A stretch of DNA of 64,000 nucleotides, from NCBI GenBank assembly GCA_001051155.2, contig JYIP02000002.1, positions 4,631,315 through 4,695,314 on the forward strand, given 5' to 3'. This DNA comes from Chrysoporthe austroafricana. Its lineage: Eukaryota; Ascomycota; Sordariomycetes; Diaporthales; Cryphonectriaceae. The first letter of the stretch is position 1. Each line of letters starts with the position of its first letter. Shown here piece by piece: positions 33,266-45,130 of this stretch. The translations under genes and the position numbers were made by a program. A model generated the notes under the pieces. The model worked only from the letters and a program-made list of their open reading frames with translations. It was not told the DNA's origin and did no database searches.

Positions 33266-34248
33266 CTAGCCTTTCAGTGCAATCGTAAAGAGGACATCCT
33301 TTGTCGTCTCTACCTCGACCACCTCTGTCTCTGGCAGGACATGATTGCTCGTACTCATCATACCACCGAATTCTGTCTTCCAATCCGTCACATCCCACTC
33401 AAACCCCTTGAGAGAAATGACACTCGGCTCCTTGATCGGTATAATGCCCACGTGCTTCCCAAAGACATCCCCTGCGCCCTTCTGTCTGACGTGAATACGG
33501 TGACTCCCCGCCTTCAGCAGGAATGTCAACGACTCTCCGCTAACGAGAAACATCCGGCCTTCGGCGTAGCGAGGCTCCGTCTGGAAGAGGTATAAGTGGT
33601 GCAGCTGACTTAGCCCCTGGTCGACGCGTCCGCCTAGGCCGCCCATAGCGATGATGTCTACCGGTCTGCCTGTTTCTGATGCGGAAGTGCCGCGGATGTA
33701 CTTGACGGCCTTCCCAAAATCCGTGGAGTTCTGGTCTGCCTCGTGGATGATCTGTGTGGGCCTCGAGCTTGTGGCCGTGGTGAAGTGATGCCGCGCCTCC
33801 TCAGTGAGCGAGTCCAAGTCGCCTATTATGACGTCCAGCTCATCCTGAGAAGATCGTCAGATCCAGGTTCCCTTCTTCCACCCCAGAATCAAGTAAGGGG
33901 ATGGGATGAGCCGAGACATACGAACTTGCCGCCTCCACCCCGAACCTCCTGACCGGCTCGCAGGAGACGATCTGCACCGCCATCTGCTGCCACCCTCAGG
34001 GACGCTGCGATCTCTTAGTTCAGCAAAACGGCCCCCTCTGCAGGCGAATGGGGCGAGGCGGACCTACAGTTCTTCCAGAGCAGTTCCAGCGTGTCCAGGT
34101 CTCGCAGTGGTTGGTTGAGGATGATGAGGGCAAGCCGGGGTGCCGGTTGGTCGTCCCTGTCGGCCTCGGCCCGCCCCCGCAGCATGCGGGCCGGGTGCCA
34201 TTCTATCGGGTCGCCCATCGCCTGCTCGTGCATGGGATCTGCAGACAT
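33266..34248 (-). CDS. Thiamine pyrophosphokinase
   Basis: CDS complement(join(33266..33844, 33922..34004, 34068..34248)), 280 aa; both introns (77 and 63 nt) keep phase. The enzyme transfers pyrophosphate from ATP to thiamine, making thiamine diphosphate in the cytosol. Signature motifs appear in order: LALIILNQPL, RVAADGGADRLL (about 63-74), DVIIGDLDSL (Mg/ATP site, about 92-101), NSTDFGKAV, and MGGLGGRVDQGLSQLHHLY (thiamine-binding region). The C-terminal all-beta domain (HVGIIPIKEP, SLKGFEWDV) follows. The first intron uses the second AG of a CTAAGAGATCGCAG tract; the nearer AG would create a stop. The start is the first ATG of the open frame; a later Met (MGDPIEWHP) is also possible. Fungal orthologues are Thi80-type. 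Confidence 0.9.
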
Positions 34249-35931
34249 CGGTCTGGAGTTTCAGAAAGGGGGCCCAATGCAAGGAATGTGTCGTGCGTGC
34301 CGGTGACCTCACCCGTTGAAGAACGAGAAGGACCTGCGGGGTAGGTCAAGAGTGGAGATTGGGTCTCAAATCTCTCTGACTAGCGTCGCAGCAATTATTC
34401 GGGAACGGCGATCGAACTCGCACACTCAGTGCAGGAGGGATTGAAGATACGCGAACGTGCACGTTGACCATTGGTCTCGGCATCCTGCTCTACGGCCCAG
34501 AGGATCGGAAAACTGCTCCGAGAACTGGGCCATAATCGCAAGAGTCTTGGTAGTGCACCAGGTATTCTGAGCCCGGGTCTAGGCTCTCCTTGAGGGGGTA
34601 CAGAAGAACCAAATCAGAAGGCCATATTATCTACAACGCTCGTGACAGTAGAGTCGAGTCTTTAAAATGATCAAAACATTCCATAATCCTAGCGAGTACC
34701 AAGAGAGCATGCCTGGTCATTTTCGAACTGCAGCGCGAACAAGGGTCCACTGGGGGCAAAGGCAGAGACATCACCGCCTTGTCCGTCCACTATTGCATGC
34801 ACTACCACCAGTCATCATCGCTAAGTCAGTTCCACATACACTTGGAAAGTCGCATAAATATTGACCTTTACACACCTGGTCCCGAGTGCATGAACGTCCG
34901 TAGTCGCACCCGCATCCACACCTGGCATCTTCCCCAGGGTTGCTACTGTAGTCGCTTCCCGCTGTCAGAATCACGGCCAACTTTGCATCCGCATGCTGCC
35001 TTATTTTGCTTTGTTCATGAGCGACTTCCAAGTTGTGAAGTACCTGAGTTCATGCTAGATGCTCTTGGGATCTCGGGAGGTGCTTGCTAGTATGAGCGAG
35101 CTCAATGTCGGAGGGCATGCGTTGATATTACGTTCTGCGGTGGTGATGGCCGACAACTTTCTGCTCTGCAATGCAATGTAATGTGATGATTGGCACCGTT
35201 TCGGATTTAGCTCAACAGACCAGAGGAATGGTTGAGAAACTGCTTCCAACATCACAAATCCTGTATAACCAGCCTTGGAATATGTGGTCATGATAATTAG
35301 AAATGCCAGAGTGTTGCGCAACTCCGCTCAAAGGTTGAGAATAATTGGCACCTGGACTTATTGTTCAGACTTGAGAAAGGAAGATGACTACAAGATTGGT
35401 CATCGGCCCCATTACCGCAGCTCTGAGCCAACGACCCTGTCAAGAATTCCCAGAATAAACGGTAGACTCCTCTAGTCATGTCCAGGTTTCTGAATATCTA
35501 TGCTTATTCTGCATCCGTGCCGCTGAATGTGATCTATAGCTTTACTCACCCTCTAGGACACAATTCAAGATCTCATCCGAGATGTCCGACCTGTTTTGTG
35601 CCATCGGAGAAGTTGTAAGCTGTTTGGTGACCTTAAGGCTCACAGATTCAACTGCGAGCTGAGTAAAGGTATCATACCACAGTTTTGCCATTCCCACCCC
35701 TCTGCCAAGAAAGTAATGATTACGAAACAGGCATAAGAATATCTGCGTTTGGTTAACTATTGAATCGGCTCATTATCGGAATTATCGGGGTGAGGGGGGC
35801 ATAATTCGCTCATCGCAGTTTCTGGCCTTGGCGATTTAAGAATTATGCAAATGATTCTTCAGTAAAAGGGGCAGATGCCCAAATGGAAATATACAAAGAG
35901 TCTTATTTCCAGATGCGCAAGTCAACTGCTT

Positions 35932-35969
35932 TGTACAAAGAATGATCACCTGTACAAAGAATGATCACC
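35932..35969. repeat. Two perfect 19-bp tandem units
   Basis: TGTACAAAGAATGATCACC occurs twice in direct succession, with no mismatch. Each unit contains TGATCA. Looks like a recent slippage duplication; a doubled protein-binding site is possible. Confidence 0.9.
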
Positions 35970-37363
35970 TGTGATTCCTCTCTCTAAGCCTGAGATTGCT
36001 GTGTGATTCTAACATGATGTTTGCACGACTCTCACCTGCTAATGTGGGTCAACAGCGAGCCTCTGATGAGAATGGTTTATAGGTACCCAATCAGAGATTG
36101 AAATACGAGCTACTTGTTTTCGGGAGCTGGCCGTGAGCACTCGTCTCGCGGTCCTCATTCCGTGGCTAACGTCATCGTGAGTCCCGTGGACTCGTGACGG
36201 TCCGCAACAAGGTTTACTCTACTATGCGATACTGTAGACAGGGACGCATTCTTCTCGAAAGGGCCGATTCAAGTGCGGGGAGAAGTGGACCTTTTCCCCA
36301 TACTATCTGGTGTACCTGGAGACGTCCAAGCGTCGGTTCATCCCAATAATCTCCACTCTTCCCCGGTTCAACATCGGCAATGCCGCCCTCGGCCAAAATC
36401 CGGCTAAAAGCATCCCATCGTCAAGCCACGAAAAGGAACGGAAGACAGAAGGTTGTTCGACTACACGATCTCTGTTAATAGCTCTTCCGGGGCTGGTCCC
36501 CCTCTCCGCACAATACGTGCAGCCTGGGATGAATTTGCTGTGAATACGCCAATTCCTGCACTCCAGTCTCAATTTCCTTGCACTGCGGTAGATGCCATTT
36601 ATAAGGCTGTTCTGCCCAAGTAACGTAGAATTGGCTGTCGCGGCCTTTTCCCTTCCAGCCCGGACGGCGGTGCCCAGTAGTAGCAGTGCATTGATAAGGC
36701 TGACATCCTGGCTCATTAGCATGGCTGTTCCCGAAGCAGTTGTCTGGCGGGACTCTGTCAACCTGCATTACGAATTCTAGACCAGATCCTCGGGACCATT
36801 GTCAGTCGCCGATCAGTGCACGAACAACGTCAGGACGTGGGATGTTCTAATAGTGCAAGGGCTGCCAAGCTTTGTCTCCACCCCCAACCTCCACAGCTAC
36901 ATACCTAGTAGTAGTTCACGCTTCCCCCACAGAGTGTATTGCCCGAGCCGGGAGGCTCCACTTGAATACTTTTCTTGGTCATCAAGTCTTCAGATTCCGT
37001 GACGACCTCGGTCTTTCATAGTACTGTCTGCTCGATCCGACCCACCATTCGGAAGTTTGCGGTGTGCTGTGCCCTACGCGGTATCGGATCGGGAACAATA
37101 CTGACTTGGCCCACATCTCCGACTTGTCATGACCCGAGAACCCAGGCGGGGACGTCGATATACCCACACTGAGGCAGCTGACCGCTAGAGTCTTGCTGAA
37201 AGTTCCTCGGATGCGGGGCACACCATGTAGACATGCCATTCGCGAGTCGTTCAGCCGGTTGTCGGCCTTACTTGACTACATCGTCATATTGTTCAGGCGA
37301 CAACTTGGAAGAAAAGCAGGGATGATCGTAAACGAGCGTGGCTCATGGAAGCGCCCGGCTAGA

Positions 37364-37370
37364 TATATAA
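37364..37370 (+). promoter_or_regulatory. TATA box of the beta-glucosidase gene
   Basis: TATATAA lies 95 bp upstream of the ATG at 37459, in a suitable place for a core promoter of a strongly regulated gene. Confidence 0.5.
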
Positions 37371-37458
37371 TGCCGATGCCACTGCCGCTGGCTCAACGTG
37401 ATGGCAGCTTTCGGTGCCACCCGAGTCCTCCTCCTCGCACTGCCATCACCAAATCACC

Positions 37459-40110
37459 ATGGCGTCCTCGGCTGCAATTCTTTTGCTCTCGGCTCTCCTT
37501 GTACCTGCTGTCAAGGCCGACACCGCCTTTAGCCATGTCCAGCCTCTGAATACTACGATCCTGGGCCAATATGGCCACTCAGATCCTGTGTACCCATCCC
37601 GTATGTTCTTCTAATATCTCTGCGTTGGCAGCATGTCCAGTTAACGTGAGTGTAGCAAACATAACTGGAGCTGGTGGCTGGCAAGCTGCTATGGCAAAGG
37701 CTCAGGCTTTTGTTGCCGAGCTGACCATCGAGGAAAAGGCACAAATGGTCACCGGTGTTCCAGGTCCATGTGTTGGCAATATTCTTGCCATCGAGAGGCT
37801 CGGTTTCCCCGGTCTGTGCCTCCAGGACGGTCCCCTTGCCATTCGAGTTGCAAGTTATGCCAGCGTCTTCTCTGCCGGTGTTTCCGTTGCTGCCTCATGG
37901 GACAAGGATATCATGTATGAACGTGGCTATGCGATGGGCGAGGAGTTCAGAGGCAAGGGAGCACATGTCTACCTCGGGTAAGAGCCACGTCCGGTCATGA
38001 TGAAGGTCTCTCAGCTGACTGATTCCCTCAGACCTGTCGCCGGACCATTGGGTCGATCCGGTTATGCTGGCCGGAATTGGGAAGGATTCGCAGCGGATCC
38101 CTACCTGACCGGTGTGGCGATGGAGCAGACCATCACGGGTATGCAGGACACTGGCGTCCAGGCGTGCGCCAAGCACTACGTCGCCTACGAGCAAGAGACA
38201 CAGCGAAACCCAACCTATCCATACATTACAGAGGACGATGACAGCATAAGTGTCACCGCTGTCTACCAGGAATCCGTCTCCTCGAACGTCGACGACCGGA
38301 CGCTTCATGAACTATACGTCTGGCCTTTCGCCAACGCAGTCCACGCGGGGGTATCGTCCCTTATGTGCTCATACAACCGAATCAACGGTTCCTATGCCTG
38401 CCAGAACTCCAGGACTCAGAACGGTATCCTAAAATCTGAGCTTGGATTCCAGGGCTACGTGATGAGTGACTGGGGTGGCACTCACAGTGGTATTGCCTCT
38501 ATCGAGGCCGGTCTGGATATGGGTAAGCGACCATTTCTTTCTCCTGCGGTGCCACATTCCACCCCTTTAGTGGCGTTCTAGAATCAAGCACCCGAGGTAC
38601 TGCAATGTAGTTCTAACATCTAGTAGATATGCCCGGTACCCTTGGGTACTACGGCATGGCATTTGACTCTGGGTCCTTTTTCGGAGGGAATGTGACCGCA
38701 GCAGTGAACAATGGCACCCTGGATGTCTCGCGCCTCGACGATATGATCACGAGAATCATGACTCCATACTATTATCACGGACAAGATTCAGGATACCCTG
38801 GTGTCGATCCTGCTGGTGGTCTACTCAACACCTTCTCGCCCCCCAGCACCTGGAAGAATACCTTCAATATGACCGGCACTTTCAATGTTGATGTCAGAGG
38901 CAACCACAGCGAGCTGATTCGCAAGCACGGCGCTGCTGGAACGGTCCTGCTCAAGAACACCAACAACGCCCTGCCGCTGAAGGCACCCAAGCTCATCGCT
39001 CTGTTCGGAAACGACGCCGGCGCCCCAACACAGGGAATGTACACGGATGGATCTTCGTTCTTCGGAAACCAGTATGTTGGTGGCGGTTCTGGTACAGGCC
39101 GTGCCACCTTTGTGTCTAACCCCCTTGATGCTATTGTCGCCCGCGCTAGCCAGGACAACGCCTACGTCCAGTTCTTCCTGAACAACACCCTCGTCGTTGA
39201 CTCCGAAATGCCCTCTCTCTGGATCCCTGCCGAGCCTGATGTCTGCCTGGTCTTCGTTAAGACCTACGCTGAGGAGGGCGAAGATCGGACAACGCTTGAA
39301 CTTGACTGGCAGGCCAACGATATGGTCGCCTCCGTCGCAAAGTACTGCAACAACACCGTGGTAGTCTCCCACTCGTCGGGGATCAACGTCCTGCCTTTTG
39401 CCGACAACCCGAACGTGACCGCCATTCTGGCTGCTCACTACCCGGGAGAGGAGAGCGGAAACTCCATCGTCGATATTCTCTACGGGGACGTGAACCCCTC
39501 TGGCCACCTGCCTTACACCATCGCGTACAACTCGACCGACTACAACGCGCCCCCGACCACCGCCGTCCAGACCAATGGCACTGATGACTGGCAGGTCTGG
39601 TTCGACGAAAAGCTCGAGATTGACTACCGCTACTTCGACGCGAACAACATCTCCGTGCGCTATGAGTTCGGCTTCGGCCTGTCGTACACGACCTTCGAGC
39701 TGGCCGACATCGCGGCTGAGGCCCTCGGTGAGAACTTCACTGCCGCCCCGGCCGCTCAGGAGGTCCAGCCCGGCGGCAATCCGGCGCTGTGGGAGACGTT
39801 GTACAACGTGACCGTCTCGGTTTCCAACACCGGCGCTGTTGAGGGAGCAGCCGTCCCCCAGCTCTACGTTACCTTCCCCGACAGCGCGCCGGCGGGCACG
39901 CCACCCAAGCAGCTGCGCGGGTTTGATAAGATCACCCTCGCCGCGGGTGAGACCCAGACTGCCTCGTTCGAGCTGATGAGGCGGGATATCAGCTACTGGG
40001 ACATCGTGTCTCAGGAGTGGCTGATCCCTAGCGGAGATATCACGGTCAGCGTGGGCTTTAGTAGCAGGGATCTAAGGGTAGTTACGACAATCGCGCCGGT
40101 GGCTGCGTGA
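37459..40110 (+). CDS. Secreted GH3 beta-glucosidase
   Basis: CDS join(37459..37600, 37656..37977, 38032..38522, 38627..40110), 812 aa, all joins phase-consistent. A signal peptide ([20 protein letters not shown]) is followed by the mature start DTAFSH. The enzyme hydrolyses beta-glucosides such as cellobiose from the non-reducing end. GH3 N-terminal barrel motifs: [56 protein letters not shown]. The nucleophile is predicted at Asp301 in [11 protein letters not shown], then GLDMDMPG. The GH3 C-terminal domain ([36 protein letters not shown]) and a fibronectin-III-like end ([10 protein letters not shown]) follow. Many N-glycosylation sequons (NxT/S) fit secretion. Length is close to the Aspergillus enzymes. 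Substrate range is not decidable from sequence. Confidence 0.92.
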
Positions 40111-41041
40111 AAGAGATGATGAGACATGTAATGAGATCGTTATGATAGATGATTCACCATGATATTGTTTAATCACCCCAGAGTTTGAGATGGTCGTATT
40201 CTGTGCCGTTACCGTGGAAACTTCTGTGCTACTAGATCGGGTTTTCAAGCCGTACACACATCCCAAAGCTGAACACGGTTGAGAGAGGGCACATTTAGAG
40301 CTTTGTCTCTTCCAGAGGATGGAATTTATGGCCCTTGGCTGATTTAAGTAGGCCTTAGCTTACAGTGTGTCAAGATTTAGATTTTTCGACAAAGGGCGGC
40401 CGTCAGTGCAAGCCGTAAATCTGGTAGCAAGTAATACCACATCCCCTGTTTGTCCAGGCTCCGCCCACGAAGTCAACTCCGTATCTAGCTCTGCTGTGTT
40501 CGCTTTCCCACTTCCTTATATCGCTCTCCCCAGGTGCGCCATCCCTTAGTATGTTATCGGCTGAACGAGGAGGGGTATCGCAGCTCGTCAAGGGGTTTAG
40601 CTATTAGACGCGCGTGTGCCATCATGAGTGCTGTCGATCCAGTGACCGAATCAGACTGATTCACTAGAGCCTAGATAATGCCTTCTGCATCCTTAATGTT
40701 TTAAAGCTTAAAGAAAAAAAGAAAAAAAAGAAAAGAAAAGAAAGGTTGGGGACTTCTGAAGATATTATTGTCTAGGTAGCTGAGTCAGCCTCCTGTCAAT
40801 GTCCAATGATCTCATTGCAGCCTCAAGATCCCTGACCCCTGCAGCACCTGGCCGATCGCTGCAGCGAGCTTCGAAATTTCGGTCGCTCGATGCCGGCTAC
40901 GCCCGGATTACCAATTCACAGTTACGAATAGCACTTGGAATTCTCTCCATCATCGCCGACGACTGCTTGTCGCATACTCTCCTTCTTTCCTTTGTTCTCG
41001 TGGGTCAACAACAGAGTCATCCTATCTTTTCCAACATCATA
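40111..41041. other. Intergenic, promoter of mia40
   Basis: No gene seen. Contains an A/G repeat tract (40710-40745). The last 200 bp are presumed promoter and leader of the Mia40 gene. Confidence 0.4.
40710..40745. repeat. A-rich (A)nG purine tract
   Basis: Thirty-six purines in a row, mostly AAAAG-type units. Seen directly; nucleosome-excluding poly-purine tracts of this kind are common in fungal promoters. Confidence 0.85.
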
Positions 41042-42203
41042 ATGTTTCGCGCTGCAGTACGTTCGACGCCGCGGGCGTTGCGGCAGTCCTCGGTCGCGTC
41101 CGCCACCGGCCGGAGGTTCGCAAGCACAGCACCCGTGGACAAGAGGTATTCGTGGAAGGGATCAGCAGTCAGATGGAGCTTGGCGATAGGCGCGCTGTAC
41201 TGGTACAACACTAGCCCGATCTTTGCAGACGAGATGCCTTGTGAGTCGCCCAACAAGCGCATCGCAAGACCTCGGAATACTGACAAATCCTGTCGCAGCA
41301 CGCATGTCCCCCGAGCCGCCGCATTTCTCCGAGTCAGACTTGCCTACCGTGGACGCGATAGTCGAGGAAAAGCGAAGACAGCTGGAGGCGAAGTCGAAGG
41401 CAAAGGAGGCGCAGGCAGCCAAAGAGGCAGCGACCACCAAGGCGTCGCAACAACCTCCGCCACCGTCGAAGAATGACTCCACGGCTGTCGCGATGCCCGG
41501 TGATGCGGAGAAGACCCCCGAGCAGTTAGAAGAAGAAGCCGGCCAGCAGGGCGCATTCAACCCAGAGACAGGCGAGATCAACTGGGACTGCCCATGTCTG
41601 GGCGGGATGGCGCACGGCCCGTGTGGGGAGGAGTTTAAGGCGGCATTCAGCTGTTTTGTCTACTCGAACGAGGAGCCGAAGGGCATGGATTGCATTGACA
41701 AGTTTCAGTATGTTGCGAATTGCAGCAGCACCTCGGGAGATCCGCAGATGGGAGGATGCGAGAGCTGACGCAGAACCAGGCATATGCAAGATTGCTTCCG
41801 GAAATACCCCGATATCTACGGCGAAGAGATCGCAGATGAGGAGGCTGCCGAGGCCGAGGTAGACGCTGCCGCTGCTGGATCACCTGCGCCCGCTGCCACC
41901 ACCTTGGATACTGTGACAAAAGAGCCTGCCCTTGTGGCCCCGACTAAGTCAGAGAAGGCGGCGCCGGCACCAAAGAAGGCTGCAAAGTCGGATGAGAAGC
42001 TTGAGGATGCACCCAAGCAGACGACGCAAGAGTTTGCCTCCCAGGAGCACAAGGCAGGTCCCACCGACGCACCAAAGGGGTCGCAGCCTACCAACCCGGG
42101 CATGGTGAGCGAGGCGCCGAAGGGCGAGACGGCAGTGGATCCGCGTGGTCTGCCTCAAAGTTCGTTCGATGCTACTTCTGCCAACGCCAAGGAGTCCAAG
42201 TGA
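41042..42203 (+). CDS. mia40: Mitochondrial intermembrane-space import receptor Mia40
   Basis: CDS join(41042..41240, 41299..41707, 41780..42203), 343 aa. The protein is an oxidoreductase that folds and traps cysteine-rich proteins in the mitochondrial intermembrane space. The first 35 residues are a presequence ([17 protein letters not shown]). A membrane anchor follows (about 43-60, [15 protein letters not shown]). The redox CPC motif is Cys164-Pro-Cys166. Twin CX9C motifs follow at Cys175/185 and Cys198/208; the second is assembled across the 41707/41780 splice. The C-terminal 125 residues are a low-complexity Ala/Lys/Pro/Glu-rich tail. All six conserved cysteines are present. Confidence 0.95.
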
Positions 42204-42921
42204 GTGTTTTCAGCGGCCAACGTCGAACTGTACTTGTACAACATAACGCATCCGGGGGCGCTTGGCTCTATAGACAGGAAGGGGCATCTACATGGTCTCA
42301 CTGGAGTCGAGGCCCGGCCTGATTTGCTATTGAGAGCTCTAATGCCAATCTCAATTCACCTCCATAAGTCGTTCCTCCCTTCTTGTGACTTCTGTTTAAT
42401 TGATTCATTTTGGTTGTCTTATGTAGGCTGCGATCCAAGCCATCTTGCGTCTGAATATAAGTGTTGGTTTGACTGCCACCGCTAGTTCGTAGGTAGGTTC
42501 CATGGTATCACTCTGAGAGAATAATTTTGAATCCAATGCATTCTGGAACTCACTCGGCCAGGCTCAAAGAATTGGTTGCCGATCGTAGACGGACCCGCCC
42601 AGCGTTTTGATATCCCTGGCAGTACGAGCCGCATACGTCATAAGTGACAGGGGTAGTACCTGCAAGACCAGGAGGAGCTACTGGATCACGCTCGTCGTCA
42701 CTCGACTTCACCAGCCAAAGCTTAACAGCCCTGTTTTTCCCCATCACATGTTCTTCTCATCGACAACATTTCTGTCTGACAACCTCTCTTCTTACACGGC
42801 AACAACCTTACTCCAAGATCTTATCGAGTCATCTCATTCGTCGTGTGCCTGAAGATCAATTTGATCTGTACATCTCCAACTACTACCAAACAATACCACG
42901 CCACATCACCAACAAGCAAAT
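42204..42921. other. Intergenic / 5' leader of the OM14-like gene
   Basis: No open frame of interest. The right half is the presumed promoter and 5' leader of the next gene, whose leader intron begins at 42923. Confidence 0.4.
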
Positions 42922-43938
42922 AGTAGGTCTCGCCCACATCCATCGTCGAGATAGCCTCACTTCGTCATGAAGATGACCCTACACTCCAACACCATGCTGA
43001 CGATACCATACAGTGGCTTCCTACGCCGACATTGCAGCAAAGAACTCATATCAGTCTCCGGAGGAGGTGAGTCTAACCTCAACTTCAACACTGCGCACTA
43101 GACAGCCCACAACACCTACAAAAACACTATCCCCCAGCTTCCCACAAAACCACTCACCCAAGATTCTACTCCACCCACCATCGCGACCGAAATCATGGCC
43201 GCACCCCCGGTGTTCATTCATTTTGGCCCCGTTGAGGAGCTGGTGGACGGGGAGCGGAACTTGGTCGAGGAATTCTTCCCTATCCCTCCTGGGCGCTCCC
43301 ACCCCCGTGACCGTGTAATCATCCACACCGTCTCCCGCGCCCCGTTCAGCTATATTAACCCGTTCCGCAACCAGGCTGCGGCTCCTCAGCCGCCCCAGAT
43401 CATCCCCAACGAGTCAGCCACCACGTCCACCGGCAGCCTGATCGACGTCGACTCCCAGAGCGTCCGTACTGTCCCCTCCGACTTCATGGAGCAAGACGTC
43501 CAGACCACCACCCAGCAGGAGCGTATAGAGCGTGAGGCGGAGGCCGCCGAGATCCGTGAGAAGGCCGCCATCAAGAAGGAGAAGGTCAAGGGCAAGGTCC
43601 GCAAGGCCGACAACTGGCTCACCAGCAGGATCACGTCCCTGTCCGACAATGAGGCCAGCGCGCTTGTTTACGTCAACCTCGCGGCCGTCGTCGGCATCAG
43701 CGCCGCCCTTGGCCTTAAGGGCTGGCGCCTCTATGAGCGTGGTGCACTAGGCTGGAAGAGCGCGGGTATTGGCGCCGCTGTCCTGGGTGCTGTTGGTGTT
43801 GTGGAGGGCGTCTTCTCTCGGTATGTTACGCCGCTACTTCTCTCCAATCATCTCCATCCTCGGAGTCCATTATGGTAAGAATATCTTGTTAATATCTAAG
43901 GCAGCTACTTCACCAAGGCCCGCGGCACCAGCAAGTAG
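42922..43938 (+). CDS. OM14-like mitochondrial outer membrane protein
   Basis: CDS join(42922, 43014..43066, 43138..43820, 43905..43938), 256 aa. The initiator ATG is split: A at 42922 is followed by a GTAGGT intron, and TG begins the next exon, giving MASYADIAAKNSYQSPEE. The end is restored by the last intron (VFSRYFTKARGTSK, then TAG). The N-terminal MSYADAA-like start, an acidic Ser/Thr/Val-rich middle (SLIDVDSQSVRTVPSDF) and a Glu/Lys-rich helix (about 165-195) are present. Two or three hydrophobic segments near the C-terminus (ALVYVNLAAVVGISAALGL; SAGIGAAVLGAVGVVEGVF) follow. These match fungal OM14-C-like proteins, proposed outer-membrane receptors for ribosome-associated import. Residues from LPTKPLTQ to PFRNQ may be an alternative exon: acceptors at 43137 and 43374 are both in phase. 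Confidence 0.75.
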
Positions 43939-45130
43939 TTCTAGATGGCTCTGGCCCGCGCGCGGGGCAACGGGGCTTAAGTGGAACTGCACCATGTGAC
44001 AGAACCCGTCGAAGCATGCCGAACCTTGGGCGATACCTACATGCCAATGTGCGGAACGGCAAAAATGGCAGCTCGAGAAGCCAACAACACAGCCTATACC
44101 GCTTGTGGCCGTCCCGTCCTGTGTTTTGGCGAGAAAAGGGAGGTGGTGAAGAAGTGAGCTCATTCGGTCCATGAGCCCCTCGCCCAGTCCCACCTAGCAG
44201 AACCTCATGATGCTTTGATTAACGAGGAGTTGGTTCTTTCCCCTTTTTCTTTGGAATGCATGAGGTGATTCTTGCGGAAGTTGAGGATTGGCAAGGGTGG
44301 AATGCGCAGCTCAGTTCGATACGATACCAGTCAGTCAGTCAGTCATACAGAAACGAAATCACAGCTTCTTTAATCTCATTACAAAACCTCGATTAGGGGG
44401 GCGAGTTGGTGACGGGTGGTGGGGATGGGCGACAGCGGATTTGTGTTGTATGAGAGCTGGCGTCTAAGAGCGAGAACTATCGGGTGATGGTTCGACCCCG
44501 GTTTCGTTTGAGATTTGGAAGCAAATCTTCAAGTGCAGACAAACGTTGTGATGCGGCCGAAGATGAGTGATTGAACATTACAAGTTTGGCATTTCATCGA
44601 TCATACGTATTCAAGAGTACGCGCAGATATTTGCTCATGATTCATACAGCCTCCTGAGCGCCTCACAAGGCGTGGCTGGTTTGCCAACCCGAAAGAAAGA
44701 CACATAACCTCCCAGTCTCTTCTTGCCTGCTTCGTGGTCCCCAGTCCCGAGGGAACCGCGAAGAGTACTGTGCAAAAACGCCAACCCACCAAGTACACCG
44801 ATCAATCCCCGTTGAACTCGATCGTAATGAGAAATCCTGCCCAATCGATAATAGCCATACCCTCCCAACCAACGCCGAGTAATTCAGACAGCCAAACCCT
44901 GTGAGAGGCCACACGATCGATTTTGCTGGCGTCCCCGCAACGCCACGGCTGGGACCACCTTCTAGAGGTCTTGATCAGGCCCAGCTCTCATCCGTATTGT
45001 TTTTGTTCTTGCCGCCGCCATTAGACAGGATAAGATCATCGCCATACGAAACATCCATACTCCGCCAAGTTAAACCAGCATCAGTAGGAACAATGGTGGG
45101 AAGGAGGTGGTGTGGAGGCAGACAACCTCC
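43939..45130. other. Convergent 3' intergenic region
   Basis: About 1.2 kb between two convergent genes. Contains a (CAGT)n microsatellite. No supported gene. Confidence 0.4.
44328..44345. repeat. (CAGT)4 microsatellite
   Basis: Four and a half uninterrupted CAGT units, seen directly. Confidence 0.9.

Larger units (their letters stand above)
34249..37458. other. Long intergenic region
   Basis: About 3.2 kb without a supported gene. Open frames are short and unbiased on both strands. Holds a 19-bp tandem duplication (35932-35969) and, at its right end, the promoter of the beta-glucosidase gene. The middle (about 35480-36100) is AT-rich. Confidence 0.4.

Noticed and set aside
34249..37458. 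Possible transposon because of length and an AT-rich core
   Set aside because: No terminal repeats, transposase motif or target duplication could be found.
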